64,000 nt of DNA, from contig CAUWAG010000018.1 of assembly GCA_963556695.1 (NCBI GenBank), positions 868,001 through 932,000 on the forward strand. Direction: 5' to 3'. Position numbers and translations under genes: made by a program. Shown here piece after piece: positions 33,397 to 46,393 of this stretch. Source of the stretch: Anthostomella pinea (taxonomy: Eukaryota > Ascomycota > Sordariomycetes > Xylariales > Xylariaceae). Each line of letters opens with the position of its first letter. Position 1 is the stretch's first letter. Under the pieces are notes generated by a model. It had not been told where the DNA came from and ran no database searches. It worked only from the letters and a program-made list of their open reading frames with translations.

Positions 33397-36300
33397 TGCA
33401 GGTACATGTCGGTTCCCTGTAGACCAGCATGAAGTACAAGTACCACGAGAACTCCCAACACCGCCCGTACCGCACCGTGCCGGATGTACTTGTACCGTTT
33501 GGACCTAGCGGCTGGAGGAAGATGTAGACCTTCCAAGCAGCCCAAGCCTGTTGTGCCCTCAAAGAGCCAATGGCGGACGGGATACGTACCAGACGTGGGC
33601 CTGAGATTGATAATCGCATGTGTTTTATGGGCGCACTTGGCGCGCTGCAGCCAGTGAGGGACGACTCAGAGGCACCTATTGCACAGTACGAAAAGTGACG
33701 GGAGTTCATAGCCGTGCGAATAAGCCCGGCAATCTTGTCACTTGAAAGTTGAGCTGGAGGTCAATCCACATGCAGCCAGTTCTGCCAGTGTGCTATCCTG
33801 GGCAAAGCGCGGCTTGCACATGCAAAGAATGTTCAACGATACGCACAGTCCCAAAGGTGATCGTGGCTTCCTCAGCCTGGTAGAAGCTACACGCATAGTC
33901 CCCAGCCGAGTCGAGAGAGACTGAGAAATCCTGTGTTCCTGAAGATATAACTGATGCGAAGTAGAGGTCAGGCAAGATATTCGCGTCTGGGCTCATCCAT
34001 GGTAGGCAAATAGGCGCGTATCATGCGAGGTTACGTGTTGATATGTACTAGTATTTCCCAACCTGGGCGGCATAGGCCCCGCCGCACGAGGGTCCAGTCG
34101 GGACTCGGAACATGACGAACGAGAGTTCTGGACCAGTGACGACAGACAACGCACCGCCTTTGTATCACGTCTGGGTTGGTCAGCCTGTGATGTTGAGCCT
34201 CACAGCCCACTTGGGCACGCTTGCACGTCTCGACGGCGCGGCCATGAGAACATTCTCGCTACATTGCTCGACTTTGAGTCCATGTGAAGAGGCCCAGCAC
34301 CAGCCCAATTGCCCGTAGAGAGACAATGTTAACGTGTGCTGCTAGTGGCGTGTTATCTGTTATGATGATGCTGGATGGGGCTTAGTAGTGGATAAATAGC
34401 GGGTGTGACCAAGAACACAGTACAGATCGTCATCACAGCGAATATAAAAAAATTAAAGTGAAAAATAGTTGGGCGGACGAGTCGCAGGGAACAGGGCAGC
34501 CAGGGAAGAGAGGGGCAGTCAAGCAGGGACTCCCTTTCTCTTTCCACCTTATCACTCCGAGAGTCTGTGCTTTACCGGGGCTCTGATTGGTTCAGGCTTA
34601 GAGGTCTTGGCTCATCTTGGCTTGTCTTGGACTCGCCGTTTACAGCACCTACTCGTGAACGCTGGTGTTGTGCAACACTGAAGAATCAAGTCAACACCGT
34701 CCTTGAGCTGGACATCAGAGAGCTGTGTCTTGAGCACATCACTGTGTTTATGCAGGCAGATACGTTTGGCTCGGTCAGGACACACTGGTCGAAAGCCGGG
34801 AATAATGATATTTCCTGTTGATCATAGCCCGGATCAACATCTCTTCTAATGCCACATACGCGGAGAGGGTGACACTGAGGGCACTCTGCACGCACGACGG
34901 CCAGCACGGCCCCAAGTAGCTACCGAAGGTTGGCAGGGCTTCACGAAGAGAATCGTCGATTTCAGTCTGATATACAAGACACAGCCCGACGAACGTTATG
35001 TGCCTTGCTATTCTAGAATTGGTAGGTTGTTTGCCATCGCGACTAAACTCGGGAACACGGACTCGATACGGCACGATCCATGGCTTATCATTGATCGACA
35101 TCCAAGCGACAACTAACCGCGGTAACTTCGGACGGTCCTTTTATATTTTTTATCTTTTTTGCGCGTGGGATATTCAGCGAGAGCAGACACGTGCGCGAAT
35201 TTCACGGTTGATAGAGTCAACATTCCAATGTTGAGCAGATGAAAAACTACTCAGATGTTCCCAGACGATTCCCTCCTCCCGCCGGCGCCGGCGCCATCGT
35301 CATCTATATCCACATTCACTAGTACTGTAGTACTCCATATGGAGATGCAACGAACGATGGCCGGATGGTGGGCTGTGGAGAAGATGCCAGACGCATCTTT
35401 GGGGCCCGTCTGCGGGGTCTTGACTCTCGCGTCTTGGAAGCCGGCAAAATAATCTCAAGTCTCACACATGTCATCCCAATTGCTGGATCAGGTCAATTGT
35501 GGAAACAGCACCACAGTCGTGAATAAAAAGCTTGGCTTCGAGTGGCAATACGTCGGTTACGTGTCGTGTCCGCGCTCCCTTGCAATCATAGCTGGATCCG
35601 ACGGCTCTCCGTGCAGACCCACGAGAGCTTCAGTTGCCGGATCGCACTGCAGACATATTGGCGCTGCAATGTTTGTTCTCTCATTGCTACGATGCCATCT
35701 CTCCCAGCCACTGTGCGTCTCGGACGGAACCCCGTCAATTTCCGGCGACGGTGAACCTGTTGTCCATACTACTATGTCATCCTCCCGAGGGGCCTGCATC
35801 GAACGCAGTCTGGACCGTTGGCTCGGCATGCTGAATGAGGCTTGGGACATGGGAGATGTTCACGATGCCAATCACAGCTACAGGCGCCATCGGCGACTGT
35901 AAATTTTGTATTACACGTCATGCAGTCAAGGACAGCTCAACGGCGGCATGCAAGGTCCGGAACCACCCAGAACGGGACACGATGGCGTCGTGTCGTGTAC
36001 ACTTGGGAGAGTGGAAACTTGCGAATAGCCTCTTAGCGCCGGTCAGAGAAATTATGTCCGCCGCCGCCCTCGAGCACTCTGTTCAAGTTGAAAGAAACAC
36101 GGTTCAGGAATGGGTAAAGAGCATTAATGCAGATAGATGCAGGGACAGAGGCTGATGAGGTACCAAACTCACAGCAATGAGCTACAAGTCTGCATGAGAA
36201 AACCCTCCAAGGAGAGCAGAATGCTTCACCGATCGTCGGCGATAATTGCCTCTCCGCCAGAGTAGCAGATGAAAAACTCACTCCTAGATGGCCTGCAAGG

Positions 36301-37656
36301 TCCAGAACCCAGACTAGACCCTGGATGATGAATGTTGGAGAAGGCGGGCAGCGCATCGTGCTCTCCAGCTTCTTCCCTCCTCGCTCTCTCCGCCTCCGCA
36401 TTCTGCCGACTGGACCCCAGGTGAATCGTGATGACCGCATTATTGCTGCATCACAGCTTTTCCCACTCCGGTATGCTTTCGTCGGGTCCTGAATTTGAGG
36501 TCCCTCTGCATGCTAGCATCTCCTGCAGTAGTCCAAGTCCGTTGGCGCCAATCAACCGCCTGCCTGCCGCGGTTCGCGAGCAAGTTGACGACGGCATGTC
36601 CAGGGATCATTCAATATCAGTAAGCAGGGAGGGGTCCCGAGGGAACTTCCGCCCTCTTCTGGCACGCACTCTTAGTAGGATCATGCGATTAATTAATTGA
36701 GTTGAGCGAGTGGGTGAGATTGGCGATGCTGGCAGCCGCTGCAGTGACGGTGGTCGGTGGTCGGTGGTGAGCCAGTCAACACTCCCGGACCATTGGCCCG
36801 CCTTTGCCCGCCATCTAGTATCATCGAAGCCGGACTGCCGGACCTCGTCTGCTCCGCGGCATTGCTCTCAATGCTCATTGCTCACCAGTGGGACGTGACG
36901 TCCTGGTTTCCAGTAGGAATCGACGCGCATCGGCATCCGCGTTAAGCCTCTAGTGTTGCGATTCATCGTTAGACGGGCTACACGGTATCATGAGTCGGTA
37001 CTGTGCTGTAGTGCAGATACCGCGGTAACTACCCCCATTATCCGTCATCGCCCTCAGTCCAGCAACGACCCTATGTTAAACTATCACGAGCTAAAGCGGA
37101 AACAAGGTGCAGGGGTCGGGACTAGCAACCAGCTACGCACACTCGACGCATGTTTCGAGCACATTGTTATCCGCCACAAGCGACTATCGCGATGCTCTGA
37201 TGTTAAAGGACGGCATACCAGTCTGTATCGTCCCGCTGTAGATCGACGAGTCAGTATGGCGGGCAAATATACTGACCGAACCCAAGCATGATATGATGAG
37301 ATGATTAGAAACGCCCATGAATCTTCAAGTAAGCCGGAATGTCGTCTCTATCTGCGAGCAGGATATTAACTAGACGGCGGCAAAAGCAGCATGTGAAGGT
37401 CAATTAGGTTCAGCTAACAATGTCAATTGCCCCATACTACCTGATCAGTAAGAGTAATAGCTTATGTCTTATCTTCTCACAGCCTCATCTAATGGATCGA
37501 GGTAAGGCTTAACCAACCCCAACAAGAATTACATAGGCCTCAAAGGACTGGAGGTGATTGCATGCATAGGTGTTCCTGGCAGCAAGACCTCACTGAACCC
37601 TCAGAAGTCTCCGTCACACGCAAAATCTTCGATATCCAGGTCTAGTTACACTCTAT

Positions 37657-37716
37657 GGAATAACTACTCTTAAATAAGCATTAAGTGCGGCTTAGTAGAG
37701 TAGAACTGCTTATTCC
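37657..37716. repeat. imperfect inverted repeat (possible MITE-like hairpin)
   Basis: GGAATAACTACTCT at the left is answered by AGAGTAG and, a few bases later, TTATTCC at the right. A further TTATTCC follows at about 37724. Too weak to call an element. Confidence 0.3.
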
Positions 37717-40700
37717 AGGGTGCTTATTCCACCGTCTATATCCCATCGAAATGAACACTTTCGAGGTGTGCGGACGGAGACTTATGAGGGTTCATTGTAG
37801 AAACCATGATCAGGTACCGAAATAGCGTCGTCTTCTGAGCATATGTCCTTGGCTACACTAACTACATCGTAGACATTCCTTGCGCAAATCTACAACATGT
37901 ATATTGCGGTACCATTGAACCAATGAAGTTGACAGCTCATGGAACCCGACACAGTAAGTATTTCCCTCCCGAGACATCCCTGACTCGTCCCTCGCACGGC
38001 ACGTTTCGCGCATCATGCACACACCTCGACGTTAAAAAATGACCTGTCAGTTCGCGTCACTTTTTATTCTCGTGGAACGGCTGCAGCCTCCATCACATCA
38101 TGCTGCAACCAGGCCTGCTGCTTATATTAGCCCTTTGGCGGTAATACTACCAACTGGCCCAGCATCAGGACGATCGATCATGCTATCGCGGCTTGGCGGC
38201 ATCTTGCAGCCGTCTCTCTCTCCTCTATCTCATCGACATACATACGCGACTGCGACTATCCTTCCCACGTTCATGGGTATATATGCGATCAGATGGAGTA
38301 GTTCTCGGGCCGAGTGTGCATGCGCAGCGTTGCGACAGGGACCTTTAGGGACCTTTCGGACAACACTTGTGTGATTCAGGGCAGCCCTGCTTGGATCGCA
38401 TTGGGTTTTGGACGAGTACGGTGACACGAGAAAACCGTGCGCCGCTGCTGTGCTCGCCGTCGCGCGCACGTTTGTCCCTGTCACATATCATGAACTCAAT
38501 TACCATGGTACTGCGGTACGAACTACAGTTCAACTGAATATGGTACGTTGGGTAACCCAGGCGAAGAGTTGGTCCTCCGGCTCTACAGCTGCGACTCTGT
38601 GCATTAGGCCGTTTGTGGCTTGTCTGAATCGGGACGCCGATATTGCCGCACGCCGACAAGGTTCAGGAGACAGCCTCCCTGCGTACCTATCACCCCATGC
38701 GACAGGGAATGGGAATAGATCGGCAGACGGCTGTCTACTGCACCCTGAATGTTCATCGGCGGGAAACATGTAGGGATTGTTGCCTGCCGCGAGCCCTTCG
38801 AAACAATCAACGATAAGCAAGTCAGACGAATCTCTTGATCCTATATCTTGAGACTTCAAGATGTTGGGGGGTGACTAAAATTATAGCGCGTCTGCGGCCC
38901 AAACACTCCGTCTGTTCATGTTTGGGTTTCCCCAGATCCAGGCCCAGTAAAAAGAGGGATGTCGAGAAGATGCGGAGGTGGATGGCTCGCGGCTGGACAA
39001 GGGCAGCATTCGGCCTATTGCATTCGGCCGTTCATCCCAGATGTGACGATTGCTACCTTGCCATCAACTGGACATCAATATCAAGTTCCAGACTTCAATC
39101 GCGAGCGCTGGAATACTATGCTCACTGTGTACCAACCTACACAGTACATTCAGTCTGTCGGTCTCCTGTTCAACAACCAAAGGATGAACGACATACGGCA
39201 CATGGCATACAATATTTTCCATCAGGACTGCCGTAGTAAAGTCAATTCTAACCAGATGATCCTCTGTTCGGCGAACCCTCCATGCATCCATGCCTTCGCC
39301 TCGTTCGACCCCTGCTTCCGCAGAACACCGTCGCCCGTTCCTGTATCACCACAAACTTTCTTACTTGTGTCTTCCAGACAAGGCAAGACGAGGCACTGTT
39401 GTTACCCGCAGCGCATGAGTAGCAGTGTGTATGTATGCCGGCGGCCGAAAAGAGGTGATAGGTCGAAAGGGATGCATGTTATGCCAAGGCCAGAGACTCC
39501 TTGGGTAGTCCCCCGTCCTCCTGCGGCAGGAGTCGTGCCACAGCCAATACCTTCTCCGCGGCGCAACCCAACTGGAATTATACCTTGCCTCATGAGCTGC
39601 ACGTCATTTCCTCCTCCTCCATTGAAACTTGCCTGCAGCGAGAGCGCATATGCAAGTTGCCCGTTGTGGCTGTGGTGGGAGACTGGGAGCATACACACAC
39701 GTTGACTTGGACATGCCAGACATAAGGTAGACACCCCTTTTGATGGGATTAATAGAATGCCTCTGTCATGCTCAGCTCCCTGCCACAGTGCCCCCGTACT
39801 CTTCCCCATGGGGTCTGTTTTGCTGGACCCGCCACATGTGTCAGCCACTCCCATAAATAACATGTGAAGCGCCAAGCCCAGCGGATGTCATATCATTGAT
39901 TTCTTCTGGGGATAAAGAGAGCGGGAGATAGGTACGAGACACACATTTCGTGCCGAGACATGAATGTCGCGTTCAATGCTCCCATTCGGTGGTCTTGGTG
40001 TGGTCGTCTGTGAGTCGTGACTGGTCTTGAAGATGCAACTTCCCATTGCCCCACCCACCAGCCACACTGCCACAGCGCCCCATGACTTGACTTCGACTCT
40101 TCCATGCACGACGAAACTCGCCGTCGCTGCCAGTGTGTGTGTATGAGCGGTGATGCTCCAGCATTTCCTAGGCTCTAGCACAGTATAACCAACCCTCCAC
40201 AACCGTCAAGTCATGATAGTCAAGTTTATCTTGCAGGGTTCTCCGCATTCGAGACGCAAGTTCGCCACAACTCTTCATTAAGCTCAACTGACAGATCCTG
40301 CAACTTTGCCCATCACAGAAACCTGCATGCAAGGCCAGAACCCGGTATTTTTCTTCAGGTTTCACCACTTCCACACTAGGTGAGACATGCATTTAATGCC
40401 TACTAGCCCATATCGTGGTACCTCACCTCCATCTTCGAACCAGTTAGCGGGCCCTCCCTCATTCTGTTTCGCCACATACATGTCCTTCTCTTCCCCTCCA
40501 CACCCTCCTACCCCCTATCTATCTGCCTACATAAACACTGTCGTACATACTACCCTCCCGCCTGGCATGACAAGCTTCGGCCGTCGCACTGTCTCGATTG
40601 GCTCACGAACTCTATCACGAGGCGGCGGAATGCAAGATAAGGCCTCGGAAATCGTCCGTCCCGCGTATCGCATACATATCTCATCAAGGTGCCGTTGTGT

Positions 40701-43700
40701 GAGTGGGTTGAGTTCGTGTGGGTGTGTACTACTACTACAGTATGACAGTGTATCCATGTGTTGTGTGCTGCCTCGCCCAGAACACCCAACCCATGGGATC
40801 ACAAACCCCGCAGAGGGGAAGGGCGAGACACTACACGGACACTGTGGACTGTGGACTGTCTTACGCAGTGTATGGTTGATTGTAAGTGCATAGGTGGGTG
40901 CTCACCTCCCCAAGCTGGTGTAGGACACGGAGGTTGACTGGATGCCTAGGTACATGCCCTACCATACCAACGCGAGATTTCAGTATGAAGACCAACCAGC
41001 CTCGTCCTCGCGCCCAAATGCTGCTTTGCGGCCAGCTGCGTGTCTTGAGAACTTGTCTTGAGAACGTGTCTTGCGGCGCTATCATTTGGCTGTCTGCCTA
41101 CGCGTTGGTCAAGGGCGGAAGCGGAATCATCTTATGGTTGCCTGCCACACCCGCATCGCGGAATTGTCTGCTTCTGAGCCAGGTCCTGGGTGTTCGCCCG
41201 CACACCCACCAACTTCATCCGTGCCCCTCATGATGTCAACTAACCAGTTTGCTGGCAACTTGATGGGTCTTCTGATCCAAAGGCCCCCAACAGCTGCTGC
41301 TCTGATGGTGTATCACGCTTTGCAACAGATAAGGTAGGAAAGGGAGGATGACAGAGGTGCGCGCAAGTCCTCCCATAGGCAACACTCGTTGCCACTGACA
41401 GGTTTAATGTCTGCTGCTCTGCGCGTCCTTGGCCAAGATCAATCTGGCTCATTATCGTACCCCTATCATGTCTGTTCCACCCACCCTCTAGGCGCCTGTC
41501 TGCAATCTGCAATCTGTCTTTGAAAGCTGCTTTTGCTCATGGCCTGAAGCTCAATGCTCTCCTATATGGTTGATCTGCAGGCCCTACACTAGATGGACTG
41601 CTTGACAATGTGAGGTATAGGCGCGGTGAGCGTTATGTCAATGGCCACCACGACGTCAACGGCGGTCTCGCAATCACCGATATCTCTGGAAGGCAGGGGG
41701 TGCAGGCTAGCCTCAATTACGGTTTTCCAAGCCCAACGCCACTCGCCGCCCGTAGAAGTCTATAGGAGGCTAGACATAACAGAACAGCATTATGCTGAGC
41801 GGGCGGCCTCATCGCCGTGTTCTTGCGTGGTGTGAGCTGAGAGACAAGAAAGAAGGCAGGATGGAGAAAAGAGGGAAATGGGGGGGCCACGCAGTACAGC
41901 GGGAGGCTACGGCGACTTTGGAACCGCCAGGTTGATGTGTCCCGCCCGGTCTGATCCGTGCATGGAGCGCGTCAATAGGAGACGCGGCAGCAGGGCTGCT
42001 GCTGGTGGCAGGATACTTGTATCAAGACAATGGCAGTTCCCCATAACATCAATTACACAGTGGTCAGGATACAAAGAATCAGTGGAGGATGATCGCCCCC
42101 AACACGTGGGTTCATCAGAGAACGGGAATCGGGTTATCGATGAAGGATGAAGAATTGCGGTAGAGTCAGCGAGTGCATTTGAGGCCCTGACCTCATCAGC
42201 CTTCTACGTAGACGACCAGACTCAACACTTCTCCTTGAGGGCTTGAACACCGTCTTGCGCCATCGTGTACATGTGGCTTTGCGTCTACGTCTCCGGCTTG
42301 TTGTCGTTTCAGCCACATATACGAATAAGCGTGCAAGTGGCTTGTACCGTCTCGTTTAGTCGTTATTTCAATGGACTGTATAGAAATGCGCAGTGAACAG
42401 GGAGGGCAACTATAGCCGAGCGTCAGGGTGTTGACGAGGGTCTGCTGCCGGTCGCGATAGGGACCATGCACGTCTCTCGGAACACGAAGTCCTGATCCAG
42501 TGATCCTTGTACAAGACGTCCAGTCGTTCGGTGAGCAACGGGTATGCACAGTAACCTGAGTACCTAACCTTCTTTGAGAGATCTGCTTGATTTAATCGCT
42601 CCTAGATACTTCCCAGTAAGCGTAAGCAGCCGGCGGCGTACCCTAGCCTGCCATGCAATCCCAAATACAGACAGACTTGCGCTTCCGTTTACACAGTCCT
42701 CGTGGTGCAGCGTGACACAGCATGAGCCGATGGACAGACAGACAGACAGACCCTGGCTGGGGTTTTGGACCGGTCTAGACCACTGCAGACGGGCAGCCGG
42801 TAGTTGCGGAGGTGAGTGCTTTGGATATCAATCAATACATGCATGCGCTGAGGGGTTGGGTGGCTGCTGCTACTAGCTCTTAGTATAGATGATTGTTTAT
42901 AGGTGAGTGAGGATCGTTCGATGGAAGGTTTGTTGGGCGCCGAGAACTTTCGGGCATACACATTGTGAGGGGTGTTGATTGGGTGAAAGGGACCATGGGC
43001 TTGGTGTCTATGGCGGAATCGGATTGGCTGAGGCTGATAGCTCACGATGGTCTTTGGTGGCTGGATTGGATCGCTCGAGTTCAAAACTCAAAAAGAACTT
43101 GGAATCTCAACAGAAATTTCCATCAAAGAATTTAGTATCCATTGCGTCCGTGTTGGGCATCATCAGCGCTAAGAGTGAGAAAAGGGGTAAGGGGGGAAAC
43201 CGTGGATGTTTAGCGAAAGAGTCCCCTGGGAAAGAAGGCAGTGTTTAAACTGTCGCCAGGTTGGTGATCATGACCTAACACCCCTTCAATATGTAGGGTA
43301 TTGCTTGACCCAGAGGCTCCCACACTCTGGGGTTAGGGGAAAAGATTACGCACGGGTTTGTAGGTTGCGGGTGCTCAAACAGAGATCTTCGACTACTGTG
43401 TTTCACTATGATCTCGTATATGGCAGAGACTGGAGCGTCAGTATGGAATAGGAACAGCTTTAGGAAGAACCCAGGCCATTGGTAGAAGAGCTATGAGGGG
43501 GACATCAGAGACTGTTAGTCGCGCATTCCGACACAGGCCAAGGCACAGTTCGCCCAAAAGTTTAGGAAACATAAGAGATTCATTGCCAAAGTGGTCTATC
43601 CGTGTCTATCTACCCATTTATTCATTTAAGGAAACCGTATCCTCCTAAATATCCTACAACCATGTGTTCCATATTATTTCCCCGGAGTTCGACCGTTCAT

Positions 43701-43862
43701 ATCTTCCATGATATTGCAGCTCAGATCTCTCCAATACAGAAGAACCGCACCTAGCTCTACCAGCAGAGCAGCAGCATCCCCTTCCTCGTAGGTTTCGCGA
43801 GTGATCGAATAGACAATGGCCATGGTAGGTGATCCCCAAAGCTCCGTCTTCTGGCTATCGGA

Positions 43863-45173
43863 TCAATTTGACAAGGTGACAGACAGCTTCTGTATATTCG
43901 ACGCCTTAAGAACGCCGGCTACATTCTCTGTGCCAGCGTTCACGTCATCGTAAGAAAAGGCGTATCCCCGACCGTCTTGCAGACCTTCATGTACAAGGCG
44001 ACCATAGTGATTAGTCGGATCGGCTGTGTAGTACTTCGCAGACGGTAGCGATGGTTGTACGCTACCGCCATCTAGGAGGAGAGTACTGCGGAAGAAAGCA
44101 GCGCAGAGTCTAGGTATGATTTCCTTTTGCTTTTCATTCGCCCCCGGGGGAACCACAAATGGACCTGTGTTGCAGCCCCAGACATCCAGAGTGGTGGGCT
44201 TCACGTATTGGCCAGCATCCGCGCCGCAATCAAGTACTTCGCCGGTAACCTTGCAGGAAACTTGCGGGCCAGACGGCACTTTGGTGTGATTGGCATCCTG
44301 AGTGTCCATGAGCAGAGGTTGAGTTTTAAATGCGTTCCAAACATCGTCGATGTATTTCGTGTAGTAGTCGTCCATATCGCGATTGGGAGGTTGGGAGCTG
44401 TACATGTTGGGCGAGATGGCTCGTATATACTTGTCCCCGTCTTGGAGACACATCTTGTCCCAAGATCGATTGTCTTTCTGCGCCTGGCTCTTGAGCCCAT
44501 CGCAGACGGTCGTCAGAGCATTTCTATAGAGACCCGGGACTGCTTCTGTCGAGCCGTTCTGATAGGTCATGGCCATGCCGAGTACAAGGCCGACAAAATC
44601 CACAAAGGAGAGATTGACGAAGACAGTGGGTTCGTTGGTATCTCCGGCTGGGTAGAAGTTCAACTCGATGAACCCATAAGACACGTTGTAATTATCGTCT
44701 ACCTCGGTAGCAGGAGCGGGCTGGACGAGACCGCCGTTAGTGAATTTGAACACAAGCTCGTTCTCAGACAACCATATACGAGCGTTCCACAGCCAACCCG
44801 GGAGCGTGATTAAGGTGGTGTCTGTAGTAAGCGGTATTGCAAAACCTTCCGTGATGGGCACCGGCACATCGCTGCCGGTATTAGCGGGTTGGACGTATTT
44901 GTACCCAGTGCCATCTTGTTGTAGGACTTGAACGATTTTGCTGGTTTGCTCAGGATTGCCTAGGATGTAGGCGTTGTACTTCTTGCTTGGGTCTGTCAGG
45001 TTCGTGTGGATTTCGAGTTTCAGTTCGACATCGTCGGTAGACCGAAGGACGGAAGGGACTCGAGCGAAGATATGGTCGTGGGTGGTGCTTCCGTGAAGCC
45101 TCATGGGCCAGACGAAGGATTGGTGGAGAAGTACTGCGAGAGCAACGACGGAAAAGTGAAGTAGAGCATGCAT
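43863..45173 (-). CDS. secreted glycoside hydrolase family 64 (beta-1,3-glucanase)
   Basis: Single-exon 436-aa protein with an N-terminal signal peptide (MHALLHFSVVALAVLLHQSF). The body matches the GH64 fold order as I know it: an N-terminal beta domain (YNAYILGNPE, VPITEGFAIPL, LPGWLWNARIWLSENEL), then FIELNFYP and VNLSFVDFVGLVLGMAMTY in the region carrying the acidic catalytic site. A C-terminal domain with WGCNTGPF and cysteine pairs follows. GH64 enzymes release laminari-oligosaccharides from beta-1,3-glucan, so roles in wall remodelling or attack on other fungi are plausible. Several NxT/NxS sequons (NLT, NVS, NLS, NGS) fit a secreted glycoprotein. It lies next to the RiPP locus but is not obviously part of it. 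Confidence 0.8.
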   Translation of the reverse strand: MHALLHFSVVALAVLLHQSFVWPMRLHGSTTHDHIFARVPSVLRSTDDVELKLEIHTNLTDPSKKYNAYILGNPEQTSKIVQVLQQDGTGYKYVQPANTGSDVPVPITEGFAIPLTTDTTLITLPGWLWNARIWLSENELVFKFTNGGLVQPAPATEVDDNYNVSYGFIELNFYPAGDTNEPTVFVNLSFVDFVGLVLGMAMTYQNGSTEAVPGLYRNALTTVCDGLKSQAQKDNRSWDKMCLQDGDKYIRAISPNMYSSQPPNRDMDDYYTKYIDDVWNAFKTQPLLMDTQDANHTKVPSGPQVSCKVTGEVLDCGADAGQYVKPTTLDVWGCNTGPFVVPPGANEKQKEIIPRLCAAFFRSTLLLDGGSVQPSLPSAKYYTADPTNHYGRLVHEGLQDGRGYAFSYDDVNAGTENVAGVLKASNIQKLSVTLSN

Positions 45174-46393
45174 CGCAGGTGTTTTGGAGAGGATATCTGG
45201 GAGGGTCGATGATTAAGCAAGGCGAATGAGTGTGGTGTCGCGGGCTGTGGAAAGGCAGTGTGGGTATGTGCTACAAGGTAGCACGAGATGGGGTTGAAAG
45301 TAAAGTTTTTGGGATACCACGAACTGCGAATTACCTGTTAAATAGACGTATGACAGTTGCTATGTCTGAAACATTCGGTTGCCGCGCATTCAGCTGCACG
45401 GTCGAGTAGGTTGTGGTTGTTGATTCATCGGACAAAGGAATCCATGAGAATCACCAACACCCAGCGACCAACATCAACACCAGACAAAGCAAATTGTTGG
45501 ACTCAGGTGTCAGACTTCATCACAGGTCGGCATGCACCAACAGATTCGCCAAATCGCCTGTGTGACTCACGAACAATGCATTTCCAACAGGCAACTTCTG
45601 TACTGGTCCAACACATCAACTCGCCGCCCGGGGAGCTGCACCTTTTGATACCAAAGTCACAAGCAACCATCACGAGAAATTATGCTCATAACGGCTGGTC
45701 CATTTAAGTGAAGAGTAAATAAGTGATGGAGTGACTGGTTGAATATATCATTCCCCAGTGATGCACTGGAGGGTAATAGAACCCAACCGTTCATTCACCA
45801 ATACTAGGTGCAGACGAGGTAAGCAGTGACAGAATTGAACAAGTGAATTGCCAATCCGTGAGACGCACCCCGGGTGAGTTCAAACGGCTCGCAAGGTTCG
45901 ATCTCGCTGCACTCTGCATAGTAGAAGGCGAAAGAGGCATGCGGGCGCTGGTGACAAGTCTCGTTGCTACCCTTTCAACCACCTGCTCCACACCATACCT
46001 GGTGACTATGGTGCAGCCCTCGTCGGACTTGGCCAGCGACCACGGTAGTAGACTTTCGATCGGTCGAGCGTTCTCAACCACAAACGGCACAATATCATGG
46101 GCAAAAATTGGCTTTGTCAATGCTGGGTTTGCGAAACGGGGTGATGCAACTGGTGGGCTCGCGAGGAATCGCCTCAGGGGTAATCGAAAACCTGATTATA
46201 TTCTAGAAGAACTAGCCCAACATGGATTTCGCTCTGGTGACATGAAATACTCAGACATGAGGAACTCGCTGATCTTTAGAAGCGCTGATCCGTCTCGAAA
46301 AGCTACGTAGATATGGTACTTTACTTAAGTGATGCACCGAACGAGAAGGTAGGACCGACCCCCTTGGCAACCGAATAGCAATATGGAATGTGC
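45174..46393. other. intergenic with unexplained open frames
   Basis: Overlapping frames on both strands at 45791-46310 (155 codons plus, 109 codons minus) have no recognised domain. The minus frame (PIFAHDIVPFVVENARPIES) looks slightly more protein-like and could be a decayed exon. Not called. Confidence 0.4.

Larger units (their letters stand above)
32930..43862. other. 11-kb gene-poor region
   Basis: No coding region could be supported on either strand. The longest frame (38959-39705, 248 codons) has no domain, biased low-complexity composition and no neighbours to splice to. Local features are a (TGGACGG)-type minisatellite at about 33359-33396, a (GACA)n run near 42732-42750, and an imperfect inverted repeat at 37657-37716. 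The left edge must contain the promoter of the large kinase gene. Long non-coding transcripts or strongly decayed genes cannot be excluded. Confidence 0.5.

Noticed and set aside
37657..37716. MITE with terminal inverted repeats
   Set aside because: Arms are short and interrupted, and no flanking target duplication was found.
38959..39705. 248-codon plus-strand open frame
   Set aside because: No domain, low-complexity Pro/Ser/Arg/Cys composition, overlapping equally long frames on the other strand, and no splice partners.
45791..46310. Overlapping open frames of 109 and 155 codons beside the UstYa gene
   Set aside because: Neither strand shows a known motif; kept only as an intergenic note.
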